From Gymnothorax reevesii (taxonomy: Eukaryota; Chordata; Actinopteri; Anguilliformes; Muraenidae), in the NCBI GenBank assembly GCA_029721435.1, contig CM056578.1, forward strand, positions 11,470,313 through 11,534,312: DNA of 64,000 nt, written 5' to 3'. Shown piece after piece: positions 1 through 12,720 of this stretch. The position numbers were made by a program, and so were the translations under genes. Every line of letters begins with the position of its first letter. Positions within the stretch are counted from its first letter, which is position 1. A model generated the notes under the pieces. That model was not told where the DNA came from and did not search any database. It worked only from the letters and a program-made list of their open reading frames with translations.

Positions 1-440
1 CAGCTGCTGTAATGATGCACATCAGCACACAAGGATATATCCCCCCTTCTCTTTCTCTCTCTCTCTGTTGTGCGTGCACACACACACACACACACACACC
101 AAATACTGCTGCAATACTTGCAAAACCCTCTCAAACATAAACTAGATGATGCGCACTCTGTAGAGATGCTAACCCACGCCTCCTGTTGACCTTGACCTTT
201 GACCTTTGGACCTCAAAATGCAAATTTGGACAGGGTACCTTAGGATCGTCTACCCTGCAAAGTTTGATCACCCTAGCTTCAGTGGTAGCCTAGCGGTCGC
301 GCGGACAGAAACGCACACACGCACACATACACACACACAGACAGACAGACGGTGCTAAACTGTATACAAATGCCGCCTCGTCGGGCGTGGGTAAAAATAG
401 GACCAAGGGTCCTGTAGCTTACTGGCAAGCAGTCTTACAG
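1..440. repeat. microsatellites and an unclassified interspersed repeat, stk32a intron 3
   Basis: (CT)n at about 47-66 and (CA)n at 76-99. A repeat-like block follows with reiterated TGACCTTTGACC motifs (about 185-215), a CA/GACA-rich stretch (310-350) and the phrase GCCTCGTCGGGCGTGGG near 375. No coding potential is seen. The TGACCT motifs are the reverse complement of the AGGTCA motifs that fill the next kilobase. Confidence 0.55.
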
Positions 441-1560
441 CAATGATACAAGTTATGGAAATTTCATGTGAAGTTTGACATTTGAATCAACGAAAATCAA
501 TGTCAAGGTCACTAAATAAAAGTTCACATACATTTATAAGACCTACTGTAATACAATCCTAAGCTCTGAAGCAATTTTGGTGATACAAGTCATTAAAATA
601 TGTCAATATGTATTCAATATGACAATAGTGAACTTTAAAGGTCACAGAATGTCAATTTGTGGTCAGCAAATGGACTTCATTTATGACTTTCTAAATATCT
701 CTATAAAAACTTTGGCTAAATCGGTGGCCATTTTGGTGACACAAGTCATTTGAATTCCACTGTGGAGTTTGACCGTCAAAGGATACTGACAGTCAAGTTG
801 AATGTCTCCAAATGAAAGTTCATAAGTGACTTCCTAAATGTCAGTAACACAAACTTCGGCTCTATCAGTGACAGCATTAGTGATACAAGTCATTTGACTT
901 TTCAATAGGTCACATTTGACCTTTGAAGGTCAATACGAAGGTCACCAAATGAAAGTTCATTTCTGACTTCTTGGATGTCTAATACAAACATTCAATCCGC
1001 AACGATCTAACAATCTTACTGATATAAGTCATTGAAATTTCACTGTATAGTTTGGCCGTTCAAGGTCACTGAAGGTCAAGTTCAAGGTCATCCAATGAAA
1101 CTTCATACACGACTATATACGGCCACAATATAAAGCTAAGATCTAATCTATCTAATAGTTATATCTAATAGTTTTGGTCATAGAAGTCATTGAAATTTCA
1201 CTATGTCAAGTTAGTCCTTCGAAGGTCACCGAAGGTCAAGTTCAATGCCACCAAATGAAAGTTCATGTATGAATTCCTATACATCTCCAATACAAATCGA
1301 AACTATCTGTAACCATTTTGCTGATATAAGTAATTGAAATTTCACTGTGCAGTTTGGGCATTCAAGGTCACTGAAGATCAAGTTCAAGGTCACCGTATGA
1401 AACTTCATACATGACTTCTTATATGCTCGCAATACAAACCTAACTCTATCTGTAATAGTTTTGGTGATAGAAGTCATTGAAATTTCACTATGCGAAGTTT
1501 GACCTTCGAAGGTCGCTGAAGGTCAAGTTTAAGGCCACCAAATGAAAGTAGATACATGAC
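440..1560. repeat. degenerate ~145-bp tandem repeat rich in AGGTCA
   Basis: About eight diverged units are marked by the anchor GATAnAAGTCATTGAAATTTCA at about 446, 582, 738, 882, 1021, 1179, 1322 and 1466, a spacing of 136-158 bp. Each full unit also carries AAGTTTGACC, one to three AGGTCA motifs, CACCAAATGAAAGTTCAT and a TGACTTCCTA block. The array lies in stk32a intron 3 and shows no coding capacity. Divergence between units suggests an old satellite-like or transposon-internal array. Confidence 0.85.
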
Positions 1561-1639
1561 CTCCTATGAGTGTTCAATGCACATATGTTCCCAATCTTCA
1601 ATATTTTCAAGCCTAGAAACCTTTGAAAATTGTAACATT

Positions 1640-2830
1640 TTGCTTGACCTCAAGTTTGACCTTTCAAGGTCATCAGAGGCCAACTTTAACACAGCCAAGA
1701 TATTGGTAATATATTACTTCCTATCTGTCAGTAATACAAACTTAATCTCTATCTGCAACCATTTAGCTTCCACAGGCGATTTGGCCCATTCTCCATAAGA
1801 CCCAATGTTAAAGCACAGCGCCCCCACTAGACCCACTTCCATCAATTCAATCTAAATGGCACTCTCACTGTACATAAGGCGTATCAAGGTGAGTTGATTG
1901 CCAGATTTAGAAAAAAGTTATCAGACAGTTTTTGAAAAATGACTTGAAAGTTTAAAAATCTTTGTGACCTCAAGTTTGACCTTTCAGAGTCATCTGAGGT
2001 CAACTTTAACATAGCCAATGTATAGGTCATATATGACTTCCTATATGTCGATAAAACAAACTTAAAGGGGTGACTTGGGGTATATTGAAACATGATGAAG
2101 TCTTTTTTAACTTTGAAAATGCACTGGTCCTTTATTAAAAAAGACTGTTCATACAAACAGTACCTTGCCGTAGTCACAATAAGTCCATTGACAAGCACGA
2201 ATGAATAGGAAGGATAAGGGAAGAGTTTGCAATCTATTCGTTCGTGACTTATCCTGACTTTCAAGATGGAGGCGACTGGAAACTACCTTAAGGTACTGTT
2301 TGTATAAATAGTATTTTTTTAATAAACTACCTATGCATTTTCAAAGTTCTAAGTGCCTCATTTTAAATGTCAGGGCTCTCGGAATTCTACCAATGAAGTG
2401 TGGAGCTACTTTGAGCCTTGTTAATGATGAAAAAATAGCGATTTCTTTGCATGGCAACGCAATGCCCAATTCACTACCATTGTAAGCCTGTTGGGAGCTT
2501 CGGCTAAAAAGCCATGTATTTCGAAAAGTTGCGTGCGTACAAAGGTGGGGTATTCGACAAAAGTTAGTACTCGTCATCATGTTCCAATACACCCCAAGTC
2601 AATTTCACACCGGAATTCTCCTTTAATCTCTATCTGCAACCATTTGGCCTCCACAGGCTATCTTGCATATTCCTAAATTACAGCGCCCCCAATAGACCCA
2701 CTTCCATAGATTCAATTAAAATGGCGCTCGCACTGTACATTGATTGTACCAAGGTAAGTTGATTACCAGATTTTGAAAAAAATTTATCATGCAGTTTTTG
2801 AGAAATAATTTTTTAAAATTCTCAGTCCTA
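1640..2830. repeat. two-copy tandem unit of about 330 bp, second copy interrupted by a MITE
   Basis: Unit 1 (about 1645-1970) starts GACCTCAAGTTTGACCTTTC and contains CTTAATCTCTATCTGCAACC, ACAGCGCCCCCA, ACCCACTTCCAT and a TTGATTnCCAGATTT block. Unit 2 (about 1970-2065, resuming at 2623-2830) repeats the same order of blocks. The break in unit 2 falls precisely at TTAA, where the element at 2066-2622 is inserted. The first half of each unit resembles the ~145-bp array upstream, so the two arrays are probably related. Confidence 0.8.
2066..2622. mobile_element. fold-back MITE with TTAA target duplication (piggyBac-like)
   Basis: This is a 557-bp non-autonomous DNA element. The left end AGGGGTGACTTGGGGTATAT and the reverse complement of the right end share TGACTTGGGGTRTATTGRAACATGATGA, offset by a ~17-bp indel at the tip. 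A further inverted segment pairs 2098-2164 with 2292-2352 (ACTTTGAAAATGCA..., CAAACAGTACC against GGTACTGTTTGTAT). TTAA stands on both sides (2062-2065 and 2623-2626), and the neighbouring tandem copy keeps the uninterrupted site CTTAATCTC near 1740. TTAA duplication is typical of the piggyBac superfamily; no transposase is present. Confidence 0.85.
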
Positions 2831-5800
2831 TCTTTAACATCGGAGCCAAAATTTCAAGGGCCCATAAAACGGACAAAAATGATTCAATCAAAAATCCGAG
2901 AAAAATGTCTGGAGATATGGTCAAGTAGAATGTTATTGCAAATTTACATGAAAATTCATCAGGCCAAAAAAGAGATAAAAAATGTTCCGAACGACGGACA
3001 ATGGGCGACGGACGCCACACCACGATAATAGCGTATCGCTAAAAACAATATACCAAAAACTCAGTCATCTGTGTATCACAAATACACGTCACATACATGC
3101 ACTTCATTGGCATGCTGATAAAACCTTGTATCTCCAATTTGATAAGAAACAAAAACTTGAATAACATAAACATTTCAAAATATAAAATTTTCTTGATTGG
3201 ATACATTCTTAGAAGAAAAATAGTCATCCTACCCGAACACAGCTCAAATGAATTCCTGTAAAGTTTATCATTTTGAAGATATTAGGTTTTATCAGTAGGC
3301 CAACGACTTGAACTATCGATTTATACCCCCATCAATCACAAGCTGAACTTTCTACCTTTGTAATAAGTAATTAGACTGATTTAAATCAGGCGCATCTGGG
3401 CTGTGCTGATGGTAATTTGCCCCAGGTCATTTCCGCTGCAAAACACACTAAGAAAAACACTCCCTCCCGCTGACAATGATCCTTAGTCTCACAATAATCT
3501 GCATGGTTATACAAGGCCTGTCATCATCCATTTTAAAAACAACATTGGCGGGTCTTACTTTAATATCATACTACTCAGTACGTGAGCAGCCAGACAATGA
3601 AACAACACACAAAATTTCCAGGATATGAGTCTGTTATGAAATCACCTGTTCGGTGGCTTACTGGCTGTTCAGCCCAGCATCCTGGTCCACTTGTGCACAA
3701 TACATCAACCGCTTTTGTTTTAACTCCTTAGAATGACAGAAAATTCAACTCTTCACAGAAAAGCATATTTACGTTACGTCTTTGGGGACACTGAACCAAC
3801 CTTTAAAATTGACTTTGTTTTGAAGTATTCATTAAATTCTGAGTGGAAAAAATAAACAAGTATATGAAACAATAGCTCAATAAATTCATCAAAGATTTCT
3901 TGCGTACTATATGAGCATGGCTGTACAGAATGTTTGGGGGGGGGGCAATGTGAGAGCAACGTGAGGTCATCTTGGGATGAAAAGGTTCACACCCTATTTA
4001 AATCCAGCCACTGGGAATGTGGGAGTAGACCATCTTTACAATCTTTCGATTTTTAAATCTATTTAGAGAAGAGTAATCATCTTTACATACAAAATGTATG
4101 GTGTGTATCCCAGCAGTCCAAAATTGAGAATTCTTTCATTTTCTGTGAATTGTACAGGGTGTAACATTTCTGGGTTAAAACAAAAACAGTAGTATGGATC
4201 CGCAGTAAAAAGCGGATGCAAAGTGACCAGAGTGAAGACTGTGTACATGCTATGTTTCTCAAGGGGAGTTCTCAGCATTTATGCTTGTGAAGGGGTTAAA
4301 CCATGGAATGAGGCTGGACATAGTTAAGCCCCATAGTCAGGTAAATTGCACGTGAAATGACCAAGGCATAACCATAACATAAAGCTGGTGTGCAATGGCA
4401 TGTTAAATTGAAACTGACTGCTCACAAATTTCATGCTGATGATAAAAAACTCAATGTTTCTTATTACCCAAAATTGCGGAAATCTCCGTACCGCCCCGAG
4501 CCCACGAGGACTTTGCCAGCAGTGAATAGACTTCTGCAGAGATGGAAGATTCATTACACAGATGGGGACGGGGGAACTAGCAATCTTTCTGTCAGCCAAT
4601 TAGTGAATTGCTTGAAAGTTTTCATTAGTCAGAGATGGCTCTTGACAACCTATTTCATTTGGCAGGGAATTTTTTTCAAGTCAAAAAAAAAAAAAAAAGA
4701 GGATCAAATAAATAAAAAGAGATTGCCAACAGAGGGCGTCTGCATTACCTGCTCACCATCTTGGGCCAGAATTTTCATTAGCTTTCTTGGCATCGAGTCC
4801 GTCCAATCTGTTTTTGCTTGAAGTGCAGTTTTACATGATCCTAAACATGCCCTTCAGACCAAACTGAACTGCTACTGAACCGCACACGGTCCAAAAAAGA
4901 CCCATTTCATTAGTTGGCGCCAAAGTTATTTAAATAGAGGAACCTTTTCAAATCTTTATGGAATTTTCGATCATAAATTTATAAAACAATGACAGCCCTC
5001 AGATCAAATTTTTTTTTCCAGACAGCAGACCATTGAAATGGAATTCCTCAACTGAATCAAAGGAGGCCTTTTGGAACCACTTTTTCTCTCCGAAAAAGGA
5101 CCATAAAATGCAGCTCTCAGCATATTGAATCAGTCTGATTTTACCGTGACAATGTTAGAGCAAAGTTTTTTAAGAGCACATTCCCGTTGCTATGCTGTGC
5201 GGCAGCAACCCATGGCAGACCATGTCGAGAATGCAGATCATGTAGCCACTGTGCGGACAAAGAATCGCGAAAGAACGGCTGAAATCTCTTTCTCAATCGC
5301 CGACCTTGAGCCTTTCACTCCGGCCGAGTGTGACTGTCCGACTAGCGCCCAGTCAGCTGAGTACAGCACATCTCCCGGGAGCTCACTGCTAAAAGAGCTG
5401 CCAAGCCCATTAACGATAAAGGTTTTATCGAATTTCTCCGCCAACGCTGCCAGCTCAGTTTGTCCATCTCGTTCAGTCTTTCCTTTAAGGACACACGGCC
5501 CCGGACATTTCTGCTTATTATTCTCTAAAGCATAATTACTTCATTGAAATCGATTGGGGCACCCAGAACTCCAGCCAATGCGGCCCACATGGGTTATGTC
5601 TGTTTTTACAGAGAGAGGGAAATACTGTGTGACTGAAGCAAGTGAGTTTTGGACCCATCTGAGAAGTCTCCTTAAACATATTCAGAGTATTTCCACTGCA
5701 AGAAGAAGCATAGGCGAGTTTGACATCTGTTTTTTTTTTTTCTTTTTTTGGGGGGGGGGCTTCCGAGGGGACCTTCCCTCATAGACAGTGGGGGATTTGG

Positions 5801-6119
5801 GGGACCTCTCTCAAGAGATGTTTGCATTATTTGACTAAAAACTGCTTTTCAGCATCATTTAGACCATTGCCATTTTGTTGCACCATATATTAGGCTACAT
5901 GCAAAATTAAAATAAATAACCCAGGCTTTCATTTGCATCATTCACTGAACTCAACCGGCCAATATTTCAAAAAGGCTTATATATGAGACACACCTTTAAT
6001 TCCTAGCTCACAAAACTTTTGCAAGTCAAAGAGGTGGAATATTCCCAAACTGTTCATCTAAAGTAGTATTAATATTAATTGTTCTAAAATTAAGGTATTG
6101 AATGTCTAATTGAGAAACG
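2831..6119. other. stk32a intron 3, no gene recognised
   Basis: AT-rich intronic sequence with homopolymer runs (G near 3938-3946, A near 4683-4698, T then G at about 5731-5758). A GC-richer patch at 5125-5535 is open on the plus strand for 136 codons, but it has no recognisable domain, no splice context and a composition typical of chance frames. Confidence 0.6.
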
Positions 6120-6446
6120 CATACCTCCCAAGTTTGAAGGACCAAAATGCTGGTCCATAATGACAGTGTTTCATTTCCTTCGGGGGGGCGTGGAGAGATT
6201 TTGTTTCATTTTTTTAGCGGGTAAGGGGTGTAGAAAACGATTGATATCCTGATCATTTATTGACTGAGTGGTGGAATTTGCATTTAATTTCGTTGATTCA
6301 TAACATATCAATACGCGTGGGAGGCGAAATAACGCATAAATCCCGCAATGCCAAATTGCGGGTTTTTTCATTTGCTTGCAGGTCTGCGGCTTTTGCCATT
6401 AAAATGCGGGTCGGACCCACCAAAAGCGGGTCACTTGGGAGCTATG
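6120..6446. mobile_element. possible small MITE with 14-bp inverted ends
   Basis: The left end CATACCTCCCAAGT (6120-6133) is matched, with one mismatch, by the reverse complement of the right end ACTTGGGAGCTATG (6433-6446). The interior repeats GCGGG and contains a local hairpin around CCCGCAATGCCAAATTGCGGG. No clear target duplication is seen, so the call is tentative. It lies 54 bp from the next MITE. Confidence 0.45.
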
Positions 6447-6500
6447 AAAAGGCCTGAAATTTGGATGCAAGCCAAACAAATAAAGTGCTTAGAGGTGTCA

Positions 6501-6919
6501 GTAGCTGTGTTTACATGGGTCCAAAAATCCTACTAATAATTGGATTGACAGGTTAGTCAGATTCAAAATGTCTCATGTAACCACCTTTGCAGATCGGATT
6601 GAAAGAGGTAGTCTACACTGATTGATAATCAGCTTGATGTCGCATACAAACGGCTGAACAGAGTGGATTCGGTTGATGGATTAAATTATTCATTCTGCGC
6701 TCCCTAGTACATAGGAGTCACGTAATGACGTTGGCGGGGAAAGTCAAAACCTTTTGCGCATGTCAAAGAAACTGTAATGAGTTTCAGCTGGGGTCATATG
6801 CACACGGATTGAACGTGGATCGCTTTACTTAGCGTTCATGTATACAGATCGAATCAGATTCATTTAATCTGTTTGATTTCAATCAGATTGCAGAAAACAA
6901 CCCATGTAAACACAGCTAC
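6501..6919. mobile_element. 419-bp MITE with perfect 20-bp terminal inverted repeats
   Basis: GTAGCTGTGTTTACATGGGT at 6501-6520 is exactly inverted at 6900-6919. The interior is rich in diverged GAT(C/T)GGATTGA and AATCAGATT blocks in both orientations and has no coding frame. A TA lies near each end (6502-6503 and 6917-6918), compatible with a TA-targeting element, but the superfamily is not settled. Confidence 0.85.
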
Positions 6920-9397
<2,478 letters not shown>

Positions 9398-9453
9398 CTT
9401 TCCAAAACTACCTTTCCCAATGGCCCTTAGTATCTGGAAGTGGTCAAAGTTCA
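9398..9453 (-). CDS. stk32a: stk32a coding exon 2, glycine-rich loop
   Basis: This 56-nt exon is bounded by a CACAG acceptor (AG at 9455-9454) and a GTGAGT donor (9397-9392). It completes the split Val codon and encodes [18 protein letters not shown]. The GxGxxG nucleotide-binding loop (Gly30, Gly32 and Gly35 of the predicted protein) positions ATP in the kinase N-lobe. VNFDHF followed by [12 protein letters not shown] is characteristic of all three vertebrate STK32 paralogs and is not shared with other AGC kinases. The exon ends on a codon boundary, and the next exon opens in frame with VCIVQK. Intron 1 upstream of it is about 10.1 kb; intron 2 is only 340 bp. Confidence 0.93.
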
Positions 9454-10096
9454 CTGTGAACAGACAGAAAGAGTCACATGTTGCAAAGTGAACAAACGTC
9501 CAGCTCTTCAACTTAAAAAGTTTTGTGTCTGGACTACCTTAAAATTTTAATTTACAGAACTTGAGAAGCATGGAGGTCAACAAATCCTGGACTTGTCTCG
9601 CCCTTATAGTTCACTGAACTTAAAATTTTTCGGTTGCCAGGACACCAACTTTTTCAGGTTGAGAAGGTACTGTCCTTATTTTTATACAGTGAGTACACCG
9701 TCAAGGGCACGCTAGCATTTTCATTTTGTCCATACCAACAGTTCATTTCCAAATAGCCACATTTCAGCTGATATAAATTCCAGTTTTATTCCAAATTTTC
9801 CAGTTTTTGCTTTGTTTAGGCCATCTTAGGGCACCTCAAGCACTGGATGGACATTTTGCCACCTCAAGTTAGCCCCCAATCCCCCAATTATTCATAGACC
9901 AACACTGATTCACTTGCAAAATTCGCCACAATAAAGTGCTGCAATGCAAACATACACAGACAAGAACATTCATCAGCTGTTATGACGGCAGATCTTGTGA
10001 ATACCTGGGAATGAAAACCAGACACAGATGATCCCCCTTACCCATTCCTGATCTTTACCCAACTGTGGGACTTATTCTGCATTTCGCACAGCCTAT
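9454..10096. other. stk32a intron 1, distal end
   Basis: Unique-looking intronic sequence with no recognised repeat, RNA or coding segment. Confidence 0.55.
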
Positions 10097-10400
10097 TTCT
10101 TTTTTTTTTTTTAATTTGGCATCTCCAATCCGACCCGAATCTGGAATGCCCAATTGGTGAACTATGTACAAAGCTTGCTCGTTTGCGACCCTTTGTTGCC
10201 AACTCAGGATCGTGAAGACAGCTCACGACTCTCCTCCGAAGCACGTGCCCGTCAGCCACTGATTCTTATACACTCATTGGTTGAATCCTCATAAGTTCAG
10301 AACGAGAGCGGAGGACACCCGGACATGAACAAACCCAGAGTCTTCCTGACGAGCGCCCGTCTGGCCAGCAGGAGGCGCTGGAGCAACGAGCAAACGCACA
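10097..10400 (-). mobile_element. SINE, 5'-truncated copy 1
   Basis: A poly(T) at 10097-10112 (poly(A) on the minus strand) is followed by AATTTGGCATCTCCAATC and conserved blocks (CTCTCCTCCGAAGCACG, ACACTCATTGGTTGAATC, TCCTGACGAGCGCCCGTCTGG). The same blocks recur at 59600-59977 and 62457-62878. This copy stops near the GGCGCTGGAGCAACGA block and lacks the part nearest the promoter. Retroposition direction is minus, as in the other two copies. Confidence 0.85.
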
Positions 10401-12438
10401 GCCTAATTTTGAAGCAGTCAAACAAATGCTCTCTCTGTTCCTGTTTTTCCCTGTATAATTTAGGTTCCTTCACTATTAATATTTCTGGCAAATTTTCAGG
10501 TAAAAGCGAGCTTTGATTGTGATTAAGTTAAATGTCTGTCAAATGGGTGAAAGAAAAATGGAAAAAATAAGCACCCGTAATGGCGTTGCCTTGTATTCAC
10601 TGGCACCGGGGGAATTATCGAGAGGATCCAAATGTGAAGGTACAACTGCCTTTAACTTCACAGGAACAATATCAGCTTGTATAGACAGAACAGTCAGAAA
10701 ATCAAGATTGAAACACAGTCTCACAATACTCTGACACTACAGTGCTACACAGACTAGGGTTTAACAAACTAAGGCTTCATGAAGACAAACTGAAACTAAT
10801 GGGTTTAAATTGTGGAACAAATCAATGAACATAAAAAGAAAACAGGTAGGAAAAATTAAAGGGGAAATGAACGCAGGCTAATTAATTCTCAGAGAAGGCA
10901 GACGGATTAACAGGACACGACAGGGGCTCGACAGTACTTTTTTTGGTAAAACATTTAGGTGACCTCTAATATCTGTTGTTTGCCTACTCATTCAGTGAGC
11001 CAAACATTTCAAAAATCTAATTGATATTCAAGGGGAAGCGAATGCGATCACACAACTGACCTCAAAATTATGTAATTTTACCACCTCCGAGTGTCTCACA
11101 AATGAGACATTCATTTTGCGAGCCTTGAGGTTGGGGGTTACCGGCTATGGCCGGAGGTCCGCATGGACGAGGCAACAATTGGAGCGACCTCACCGGGGGA
11201 TACTTGGGCTAAAGCTTGTTAAAATTTGTTATTTTATCACTCTGTAGCCACCAGTTCTGGTATGCCAAGTGCATGTAGCTGAATGACCAAAACTGTATGC
11301 TGACCACGTGATCCTCCTACAGCATAGTGTGTAACTGGCAGTGCAACTGTATAGCCCCTTTCTGCAGATGTAGACGCTGGCGTCCGTAAATTCAAAAATT
11401 TAATTCCTAAACAATTCTGTAATTGAATTTCCAAATGTCTAGCTTCACTTGAATAATTTTCAAAAATCTCTGTGTCACAAATCCTGAGTTCTAAAGCTTA
11501 AATAGGCTCATGCACAACAGGAAAAATTGGCAAAATTTTGTATTCCGCGCAAAGGGGATAGTGTAAAAGTGGTCGACATTAGATAACATCAAGTGAAGTT
11601 GAAAGGAAGGCCGGATGATCAGTATTTTCCAGAATTTGAGGTGTCGGGACTCCCTAATGCACTGTTAATGGAGCCCGTGTTTATTTCCTAAACAAACAAT
11701 GCATTCGGGAATGAGGTCACATCAACTATCTCAAAATGCAGATCATTCAGATCTACTTCACCCTATGTTACTGAATGCTGATGAAAAGAAGCAAGTGCTA
11801 GTCATCACATGAGACAGAGGAATCTCGTACCACAGCATCTTCACCCTGAATTGATCGAAGCAGGCCGCCCTGCGGTCGGCTAAACAGTTCGGCTGTGTTC
11901 AGGGTGGGAAAAAAAACTTCTGCTATTCTTCTACTTCATTTCCAACATCTATTCACACATGTACTTCCCCTCCATTGTCAAGCATTATTCCTGCCTATCA
12001 ACACTTAATCCATCAATTTAGCTGAGGGAGGAAGATCAGGCCATTGGAAATTGTTGGCCACCAGCCATAGCACCAAGGACTCTGTATTTACATATTCACT
12101 GCAAGAGGACTGCATATGTCCAATGGACCAATCTGTCTGGAGAGGTCACCAAAGCATCTGGAAGCCTGTTGACTTCCCATCCTGCCAGTAAAAATCTTAT
12201 AGCCCTGTATCAGTGACTTAATAATCAATCCATAATTATTACTGAATATTATCCTCTGGGCTGGTCCATCTGCAGATATTAGCTCCAGCTATACTTTTAA
12301 TGTGCCAACTTTTTCAATGAAGGAAGTAGAGAAGATAGTGGACTCAGGTGGAGTAATGGAGGCACAATGGCCTGTTAGACCTGAAGTATAGCAGCACTGC
12401 TGGAGCCTGTCCACTCTGAGCAACAAGTACTGCTGGTG
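10401..12438. other. stk32a intron 1, no gene recognised
   Basis: Intronic sequence without a recognised element. A local GC-rich patch at about 11125-11210 (CCGGCTATGGCCGG, GGTCCGCATGG) may be part of an old repeat. Confidence 0.5.
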
Positions 12439-12720
12439 TCCTCTACATCATCCGGAAAGGGCTGGTCTGGTTGCAGGCTTTCATTCCATCCAACAGTTAA
12501 ACACCTGATTCTACTAAGACCTACAGCAAAGTCACTAGGGCAGGGATCACTAAATCTGGACCCTGAATCCGAATTCGGCCCTAAGTTTATTTTCTTCCAG
12601 GTAATCATCAAGTTAACTGATCAATTAGTGCCTCTGATTGCTCAGACTGTCTTTACACCTGACTCCTAGGTAAAGGAAGGGTAAAAAAACCAGCAGTTCT
12701 CAGCCCTCAAGGACTGTCAG
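12439..12720. repeat. interspersed repeat, copy 1
   Basis: It contains AGGGATCACTAAATCTGGAC, a GATCAATTAGTGCCTCTGAT block and CCAGCAGTTCTCAG. The same ordered blocks occur at about 48957-49110 (AGGGATCATCAAATCTGGCC, GATCGGTTAGAGCAACTGAT, CCAGCAGTTCCCAG). Two diverged copies in the window support an unclassified interspersed family with no coding capacity. Confidence 0.7.

Noticed and set aside
440..1560. CRISPR-like array of repeats and spacers
   Set aside because: The whole ~145-bp unit is repeated and diverged, the genome is eukaryotic, and no cas-like gene is present.
5125..5535. 136-codon plus-strand open frame
   Set aside because: No recognisable domain, no splice-site context and an overlapping open frame on the other strand; it lies inside stk32a intron 3.
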